This document shows positions 57,180 to 64,000 of a stretch of DNA of 64,000 bases, piece after piece. Origin of the DNA: Daedaleopsis sinensis (lineage: Eukaryota; Basidiomycota; Agaricomycetes; Polyporales; Polyporaceae); the NCBI GenBank assembly GCA_033807695.1, contig CM066301.1:248001-312000 (forward strand). Direction: 5' to 3'. The stretch's first letter is position 1. Every line of letters begins with the position of its first letter. The position numbers and the translations under genes were made by a program. A model generated the notes under the pieces. It had not been told where the DNA came from, ran no database searches, and was given only the letters and a program-made list of their open reading frames with translations.

Positions 57180-59263
57180 CTATAGACCGACAAGCTGCGA
57201 AAGCTTATTGAAGTCAGGCGTGCCCAGGCCAGTGACGGGATCCCAACCAGTGCGCGCAGAAAATCCGGCGGTGTCGCAACCGGGGTTTGACCCAGACTTG
57301 ATGTCGTTGAACGCGGCGGCGCCCCGGGTCGAGTACAACAGCGGGTTCAAGAACCCTAGCGGGCTCCGTCCGGCCGCGGCGAGGCGGTCGTTCAGCAGCG
57401 CGATGATCGCCGCGAATGCGGGGCTCGCCGCGCTCGTGCCGTATACCGCCCTGGTCCCGCCGTTGACGACGATCTCGTACTGCCGGCTCTGCATGGCGAC
57501 GTCGGGGTAGCCGCGCCCGGTGACATTGTACTTGCCCAAGTATGTGCTGCCCTGTGCGGAGATGTAGTCGGTGACGGTGCCCACCTGGTACACGGGCCGC
57601 GCGAAGTAGTTGGAGAACCCGCCCCCAGAGAAGTCTGCGCCCTGCTCGGGGTTGATGCCTGTGGTCCCTCCGACGGAAGTCACGCTGTAGGGAGGTTGAG
57701 GGTGTGGTGAGTGACTCCGACTAGGATGAGGCGATGGAGTCACGTACTAGGGACAGCCTGACGGCCACGTTGGCACGAAGTTGCCATTCGTACAGGTGCG
57801 CTTTCCTACACCAGAGACGCCGCCATCACCCGAGGAAAAGAGCACTGAAATACCACGCGCCGCGAGCTGGGCGTAGCCATTGCACAATTTGCTAGATCAT
57901 AAAACACGGTAGTCAGCATGCCTGCTAGCCCCTGCAGGATGATGGCAATAAGGCTCACATAGCGAGGTCGCGCGAGATGCGCTCTTCATCCGCGCCATAG
58001 CTCGTGGTCAAGACGGTAGGGGGCGAGTCCTGCGCGAGGAGATGGTTGACCACATCCAACATGCCGCTGAGCATCCCATCTTGCACTTGGCTCCCCACAG
58101 AGATGAAGACGGTAGGAACTCCGGTCGCAAGGCCAACGGTGTATTGAATATCGAGATTCTAGAGAGTACGTGAGCTACGTCACCTTGCCCAGCGCGTTTA
58201 GACTTACCGCTTCGGCACCTGCCTGACCGCTTCCTTGAGGGTTCTTCCCGCCATCAATCGTCTCAAGTGAAAAGTTTGTGGACGAAGGTATATCCTTGCG
58301 GTAGAGGTTCAGGAACGCCTGGCAGAACAAGTTAGCCGGATAGCTTATTGCACGGCAGTAGGCATGGACTTACTGTGAGATCGGCTTGACTGGCGTACGA
58401 CTGGAGAAACCCAGTAACAGCGAGCTTTCTGGAAGATTGGGTGGCTTTTGTGGTGGGAATATTGTACAGAGCTTGCAGGCACGCGGGAGTGATAGAGTCG
58501 GCGCAAGCAGCGGGTACTGCACGAGACGTAAGGTTATGCGCTCTGGGAGGCTCGTCAATGCCTTTGAGGGGTGTAGAGAAGACCGGGATGCGACTGAAGT
58601 CCGAGGCCGAGGCCGGGAAACTAAATAAACCAACGTCCAATGAGCTTAGTGTGCGACCGTAGTTGCGCAACCATTTACTCACCTGACGGTAGGATGAACG
58701 AGGTCGAGATGACCCTTCAGCTCTGCCGGGATGGAATACGAGAGAGTGCGGATCGCTTCCATGCCCGAGTCTTCGTGCTTAAACACGGAAAACTCCGCAT
58801 TGAAGAGCTCGTTAGCCTTGCTGACGGGGACGTCGAAGGCAAGCCAATCTCCTGCGGTTGAGATCGTCTTCGGAGCGATGTCGTGTTCCGCTAGCCAAGC
58901 ATGAACCGCGTCGACGCTCGCCTGTCTAGGCGCGACGAGCCGCTCGACCTGTATGCGAAATGATAAGCTCCGATGGCGTTATACACATAGCACATGGGTA
59001 CCTACCTCCTCCTTCGACAGATGTTTTCCGTAGTTGGGACTCGACGGCGTACTGATATCCATGACCCGGCGCTCCAGTTCAGCAGAGTTCGTTTGTGCAA
59101 GCGCAAGGCGAAGACTGAGGGTCGCGTTAGGCGAAGCGGCAGCGCGGAGCTTGAAGCCCTGCGGAACTACTTCACGCCGTTCGTGAACCTGCATGGTGCG
59201 GGCCACGGGCTTCCCCAAGGCGAGGGCGACAAGCGAGACCAGAGTTAAAACGCGTGCGAGCAT
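57180..59263 (-). CDS. Secreted sedolisin (tripeptidyl-peptidase-like, family S53)
   Basis: An acid-acting serine-carboxyl protease. Read from a signal peptide at 59263 ([17 protein letters not shown]) into a pro-domain of the S53 type: [39 protein letters not shown] and [13 protein letters not shown]. The catalytic domain starts after [12 protein letters not shown]. Glu and Asp are in [18 protein letters not shown], the oxyanion Asp is in [11 protein letters not shown], and the nucleophile Ser is in [20 protein letters not shown]. The Ca-binding end reads [12 protein letters not shown] and [16 protein letters not shown]. About seven exons, all with GT-AG borders where checked, give around 560 residues. 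No lesion was seen. It would release tripeptides from proteins outside the cell at low pH, a nutrition role common in wood-decay fungi. Confidence 0.92.
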
Positions 59264-62236
59264 GGTCGCCGAGTGGGGGAGTAGCGAGGAAACGGGTGAC
59301 CGTTGTGAGTGATTACTCTGTGGTTTTGATCCATCCATTGGGGTATACGTAAGCGGTCAAGGCCTCGGAAAGCATGACCGTTCGGGTTGTCGCTGATGAT
59401 TTCGTGTCGAATGTGAGAGTTTAGTTTGTTTCACTGGCATGACCCGGGAAGCATCGGAGAGCAGCGTCCCTGCCACAAGGGGGCAGTGATTGATACTTAC
59501 ACAGGTAGTCGGTGTCCAAATATGTAGATGAAGGTCCAAGGGATGATACGCGACCGATGCCAAGATCTGCATTGATGGATAATACGGTCAACCCATGAAA
59601 GGCGATAACCCTAATCAAACCCTAATTAATGGCCATACTTGATACTACTATACACCTTGAACGTCCCTCCGCGTCCTCGGGTTGTTGCCGCATAGTCCAG
59701 GCTACACGGCCTGCAGCAGCACAGAGAGCAGGACTAGCTTAAGCTAGGAGCTGAAATGGTCGAGCTTGTCACGAGTCCTCGGACAAGTAGCGGGACCGCA
59801 ACGGGCGGGCTCCGATCGGAGGCGGGTTCCGAGGTTCGTAGCGACCTTGTCTTACATTTTACCCCGCCTCGTGCCGCGCTTTCGAATATGTGGCCATTAT
59901 ACCTAAAGGGCGTGGTAAGTAGTCCTATAGAGTAACCCTAACTGTATTAAATTCTGCAAGTCAGCCTGTCGCATTAACGCTCGAAAATTGTCGGATAGGA
60001 GGATGCTGACTCACCCACCTACTGCTACTTATACTAGATCTACCATGAGCGAGATATAGCTCTCTTGGTACTATCGCGTCGTCAAGCTGCCGCCTGAACA
60101 GTACGCCGATAAGTAGCTTCGGGGCGGGGGCTGCGGAGCCTGAGGGCGGCGGTAGGTATGAAGCTTGAAGTTTCAACATTCATTTCTCCGCCCACTTAGA
60201 GTCGAGGATGCTGATGAGCGGGCGTAACAGCCGGAAACGGTGAGATAATATAGACTACCCGATAATCGCAATCCTAGTCCACTCGGACAGGGTAACCCTT
60301 GGGACACTCGGACATCCAACGAAACCATGCAGGTACTTACTTGCGGTATTAATGTGCATCTACGCAAATGGTTGGCTCTTCAAAGCTTCAAGCTTCAAAG
60401 CTTCATATCCTCAGCGTGCATAGAACTAAGAACAAGCGGTGGTGTACTTACCGTTTGACAGTCATGCATGATAGTGCATGATGCAGTTACCGTTAACAAG
60501 TTCGAGGAGTTCCCACGGCTCTTCGCTTGGAGTTCCGTGACGCGTGACGTGTCACTGCCGCCGCCGCTTCCTCTGCATCACTGATTTGTACCTGATCTTG
60601 GAACGGATTGCAAGTGCCTTGCAACCGATTATAATGGGATTCTAAGTTAGATAATAATTGCTACTTTACAATCCATGATAGTGTGACTATGATGGAGTGG
60701 GGCTCCTTACAAGGGACATGCAATCCGGTTGCGAGGTCAACAAGAATTATATCACCTGTTAGCGGTCCCAGCATTATGTGTCTCGGGACTCATTAGAATC
60801 CATCCCTGGCGTTGTAATTGGATTATAATGATATCACGACATGGTAGAGAAACGGTATAAAGATATATATTGACTGGGAACGATATACAACAGTAAATAC
60901 TACAGAGGTACTACATGGGAGCAGCCTGAGAGCACGGGGGACGGGGGGAGTGGTGTTCATTGGATAGGCCCTAGTATCGGCAGAGCACAGGCAACGGCGG
61001 ACGATGCGGGTAACCGGCAACAGGGTGTCGGTGACGATGGCAACACAGCGAGAGCACGTAGACACAGCCCTGAGCCAGCGCAGAGGAAGTATGCGGGCAG
61101 TGGCAGTGAGCATGTAGCCAGCAGAGGCATTGAGAGGGAGGCGCAGCACAGCGCAGCGAGCCAGACAGACGACAAGTCAGAGTGACGAAGACCCAGACAG
61201 ACAGTGACGAGCTCAGAGGAGGATATGGGATTGCTTGAGGCCGGCCGCCCATGAGATTGAGAAGGGATCCGACTTTATGTGGGCGAATATAGAAGGCAAA
61301 GTACATCAATACGCACCAAGTACTCCAGCATGTGTGGACGCGGGAGAGCAAAGACTTGAAGAGGGATCGGAAAGGAGGACGCGGGACGCCGCGTGGCTTT
61401 TATCCATAGTGATTTCAAACCCCGGCGTTGAGCTGTATAGTTTTGATCCTGATGGCGCTGAGCAGGGAGTGGGGATGGCGCGCAAGTGGCAAGAGGTTCA
61501 AGAGAAGGTGCAAGCCTACAGCTCCTTGCAATGTGGATGCAAGACAGTTGCAAGAGCGTTGCAAGGTGTTGCCAAGACAGTGACGACAACAACAATCATT
61601 GCGGCGGCTGTTATCTGAGCCGAGATTCCGAGAGACTTAGAATACACTGATAAGTTGGTACAACTATGTTATCCGATAATAATCACATACAAAAGGTGGT
61701 GATTACTGGACGCCTGATAAGTTTGACGCCGTTTCTGTGATGTGACGGACCATCATGCATCAGGCCTCAAGGCCTCAGGGACCATTCTCCTTCTCCTCAG
61801 ACTTCCTCTTGCTACACAGTCTGACAATTTTTCCATTCGGAGTAAGTCATGGTAAGTGGCATGAGCTTGGGAACGTTGTACTATGGTTAAGCTCCATTAG
61901 CGTGGGAAGGAGACTGATCAACGTGACGCGATCGTAATTTTGAAGTTATAGTTGCATTCACACCGAGCGACTACGTGTACTTACTAGCATGTCTCATTGA
62001 AATTCCCCCAAGCTCTCAAGCTCTTAAACTCCTCAGACTCATCGCAAACCGTCCGTAGAGGCCTCGTATCGAGGATATGCCACCTACGGAGGCGATTGGA
62101 GGTGGATAACGGGGTGGATGGCTGCGAGACACGGCGGATGACGGCGCTAAGCCCTTCGAGAGGTCAAGAACACCCTACACGCTCGTCGCTGATCCATTCC
62201 GAAATACATCGCTTTGAATCCGTCGAGCTCTCACAT
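59264..62236. other. Long non-coding region
   Basis: No supported gene in nearly 3 kb. AAGCTT-type repeats occur near 60160-60175 and 60378-60405. From 60400 to 61700 the DNA is AT-rich and recurring CTTGCAA/TTGCAAG words are common (60608-60625, 60718-60730, 61540-61575), which suggests a decayed repeat element. Frames at 60823-61351 (minus) and 61235-61618 (plus) lack any domain. Confidence 0.45.
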
Positions 62237-62929
62237 GGGAGATCAGGGAGAATCCCGGTCGCTGTTGAATACGCACCTCGCGCTCGACCAACGAACAAGT
62301 ACCGCTGTTCAAAACCCCTCCTCCTGTGCTTGTGTGCTCCGACCCTGGGGCCCGGCATTGGGAGATCAGGGAGAATCCCGGTCGCTGTCGAATACGCACC
62401 TCGCGCTCGACCAACGAACGAGTACCGCTGTTCAAAACCCTCCTCCTGTGCTTGTGTGCTCCGACCCTGGGGCCCGGCATTGGGAGATCAGAGAGAATCT
62501 CGGTCGCTGTCGAATATGCACCTCGCGCTCGACCAACAAACGAGTACCGCTGTTCAAAACCCCTCCTCCTGTGCTTGTGTGCTCCGACCCTGGGGCCCGG
62601 CATTGGGAGATCAGGGAGAATCCCGGTCGCTGTCGAATACGCACCTCGCGCTCGACCAACGAACGAGTGCCGCTGTTCAAAACCCCTCCTCCTGTGCTTG
62701 TGTGCTCCGACCCTGGGGCCCGGCATTGGGAGATCAGGGAGAATCCCGGTCGCTGTCGAATATGCACCTCGCGCTCGACCAACGAACGAGTACCGCTGTT
62801 CAAAACCCTCCTCCTGTGCTTGTGTGCTCCGACCCTGGGGCCCGGCATTGGGAGATCAGGGAGAATCCCGGTAGCTGTCGAATATGCACCTCGCGCTCGA
62901 CCAACGAACGAGTACCGCTGTTCAAAACC
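62237..62929. repeat. Minisatellite, 122-123 bp unit, about 5.6 copies
   Basis: Unit starts (GGGAGATCAG) lie at 62237, 62360, 62482, 62605, 62728 and 62850; the last unit is partial and ends near 62929. Copies differ by a few substitutions and by the length of a C run (AAAACCCC against AAAACCC), which makes the unit 123 or 122 bp. Several frames on both strands stay open through the array, including a 384-codon plus-strand frame (61997-63151). The 1-base unit changes shift frame, so coding is unlikely. Confidence 0.93.
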
Positions 62930-63394
62930 TCCGCCGTCCGACCCCGCCTTCCTGCTGCCCGCCTTCGCGTCTGGTCCGTCCGCGCCCCCCCGGACGGACT
63001 TCCGCTCCGTTCATGCAGCTTGAGACATCATTGGAGCAGGCAGAACGGGCTTCCGCTCCGTTCATACAGCTTGAGATATCGTTGGAGCGGACAAACAGTA
63101 CATTCTCTGGGGCAACGAGCGCCACGTACGGAGTTGGCGCCAACGGCATGAGGAGCTATGAGCGCCACGTACGAACTAGGCGCAATCGGCATGTTGCTCT
63201 CTGCACCTCCTCAGCCTCCACCCTCCTCCTTAGCCCCTGCAGCATTCCACTCCGACAGGATATACTGTTTACATATTCTACTTCATGAACGACGCAGTCG
63301 TCATCGACACACACACATGAGACAGGGTCCTCGACGACCCTGCATATAACTCGGACGTCGCGCTCAGATCACAGTATCGACGATCCGTACCGTC
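62930..63394. repeat. Two short tandem duplications in non-coding DNA
   Basis: A 51-base block containing TTCCGCTCCGTTCAT repeats at 63000 and 63051, with a few differences. A second block containing GAGCGCCACGTACG repeats at about 63118 and 63159. No gene was recognised; the last part should be the promoter of the gene at 63395. Confidence 0.65.
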
Positions 63395-64000
63395 ATGTCC
63401 GACCAACCACCCCCCTCAGTCGATGACTTGCTCAACGCCGACGTGCGTCCCCTTGCTCTAGCGTCCATGGTCGACGACGGCAACAGCCGGGAGGATGGCA
63501 CAACGAAAGGCAAACAGCCTGCAGGGACTAGTGCCCTTCGTACTAGTACGGATTATATCACCCCTCTCTGTCCTCCCCCTGCTCATTAGCACTACTGTTG
63601 CATCAGCAGGAGTAGATATGGATGCACCACGCCCGACGACTCCTCCCTCCTCCACGAACAGGAGCCTTCGTCGGCAGACAACCGAGTCCTTCAACACGTT
63701 GACAGACGACGGTGCACCCTCTCCCAAACGCGCGAAGACCTCCCATGCACCTCTGGGACTAGACACCGCTATCACCTCCCCGCTTCGATCATCTACCATG
63801 ACCAAACCGTCCACCGCGGCTCTGCGCGACGACATCGCTCACCTCGCAAACCGACTGGATTCCGTAGATGCAGCCATAGCCGCGCATCGTGACAGCGCTC
63901 CGGTCGCAGACGATCGTATCACCTCCGCCATCCACAATCTGGAGAACTCTCTCATCCCCCGCATCTCCTCCGCTATCAGCCTTCAACTACAACAGCACGC
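63395..64000 (+). CDS. Hypothetical coiled-coil protein, truncated by window end
   Basis: Not recognised. Exon 1 is 63395-63539 from ATG (MSDQPPPSVDDLLNADVR). A 70-base GT-AG intron (63540-63609) leads to exon 2, which is open to the last base. The join gives SALRVDMDAPRPTTPPSS. A basic, Ser/Pro-rich stretch with APSPKRAKTSH (possible nuclear localisation) is followed by a helix with heptad spacing (LRDDIAHLANRLDSVDAAI) and HNLENSLIPRISSAISLQL. The arrangement of disordered N-terminus then coiled coil is common in retroelement Gag/ORF1 proteins but also in host proteins, so no role is assigned. Confidence 0.5.

Noticed and set aside
31342..59263. A single biosynthetic gene cluster spanning reductases, oxygenase, esterase, glucosidase and P450
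   Set aside because: No backbone synthase or cluster regulator was seen, and the genes are of general metabolic type; co-location alone is not evidence.
62237..62929. Possible CRISPR-like array
   Set aside because: The units are directly abutting 123-bp repeats without unique spacers, in a eukaryotic genome; it is a minisatellite.
61997..63151. 384-codon plus-strand frame across the minisatellite
   Set aside because: It exists only because the repeat unit is almost a multiple of three and free of stops; one-base differences between units shift the frame and no domain is present.

Overview
The window is fungal nuclear DNA, almost certainly from an agaricomycete and most plausibly a polypore-like wood decayer. 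Genes are split by many short GT-AG introns of about 50-100 bases. The window carries Plavaka/CACTA-type DNA transposons, a Ty1/copia retrotransposon, a DUF6532 gene, a cluster of aldo-keto reductases, basidiomycete-type P450s, a sedolisin and a GH3 beta-glucosidase. No tRNA, rRNA, CRISPR or bacterial-type feature was seen. The species assignment is inference.

Positions 1-28670 are a transposon graveyard with several members still looking intact. First comes a complete Tnp2-like transposase (102-3603), followed on the same strand by two unrecognised genes (3840-4967 and 5055-6694). Then comes a second, different transposase whose coding sequence appears in two pieces: 8068-11811 holds the N-terminal finger and candidate catalytic core, and 18057-19906 holds the C-terminal part. 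The 6.3 kb between them carries an intact 999-residue Plavaka transposase (14660-17886) and a divergent DUF6532 gene (12088-14465, minus strand). It looks like one mobile unit inserted into the other. An unrecognised eight-exon gene (20690-22566) follows. A very young copia element (23231-28665, minus strand) closes this half: both LTRs are 371 bp and show no difference by eye, the target duplication is intact, and the 1525-codon gag-pol frame is open.

Positions 28670-42200 begin with two related small membrane-protein genes with PPxY tails, one interrupted by a stop codon. They are followed by a head-to-tail array of five aldo-keto reductase genes, all on the minus strand, at a spacing of about 2 kb. 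These are NADP(H)-dependent aldehyde/ketone reductases of the aryl-alcohol-dehydrogenase type. The three inner genes resemble each other most, and the two outer genes form another pair.

Positions 43184-59263 hold ordinary single-copy metabolic genes: a 2-oxoglutarate/Fe(II) oxygenase-like gene with an apparent frame shift, an SGNH/GDSL esterase, an intracellular GH3 beta-glucosidase with a PA14 insert, a complete P450 with a 5'-truncated tandem copy, and a secreted sedolisin protease. With the reductases they fit a saprotroph that degrades plant polymers and detoxifies aromatic products, but nothing shows that they form one regulated pathway.

The last 4.7 kb is mostly non-coding, with a 123-bp minisatellite (62237-62929), two short duplications, and the first two exons of a gene that runs off the window end.
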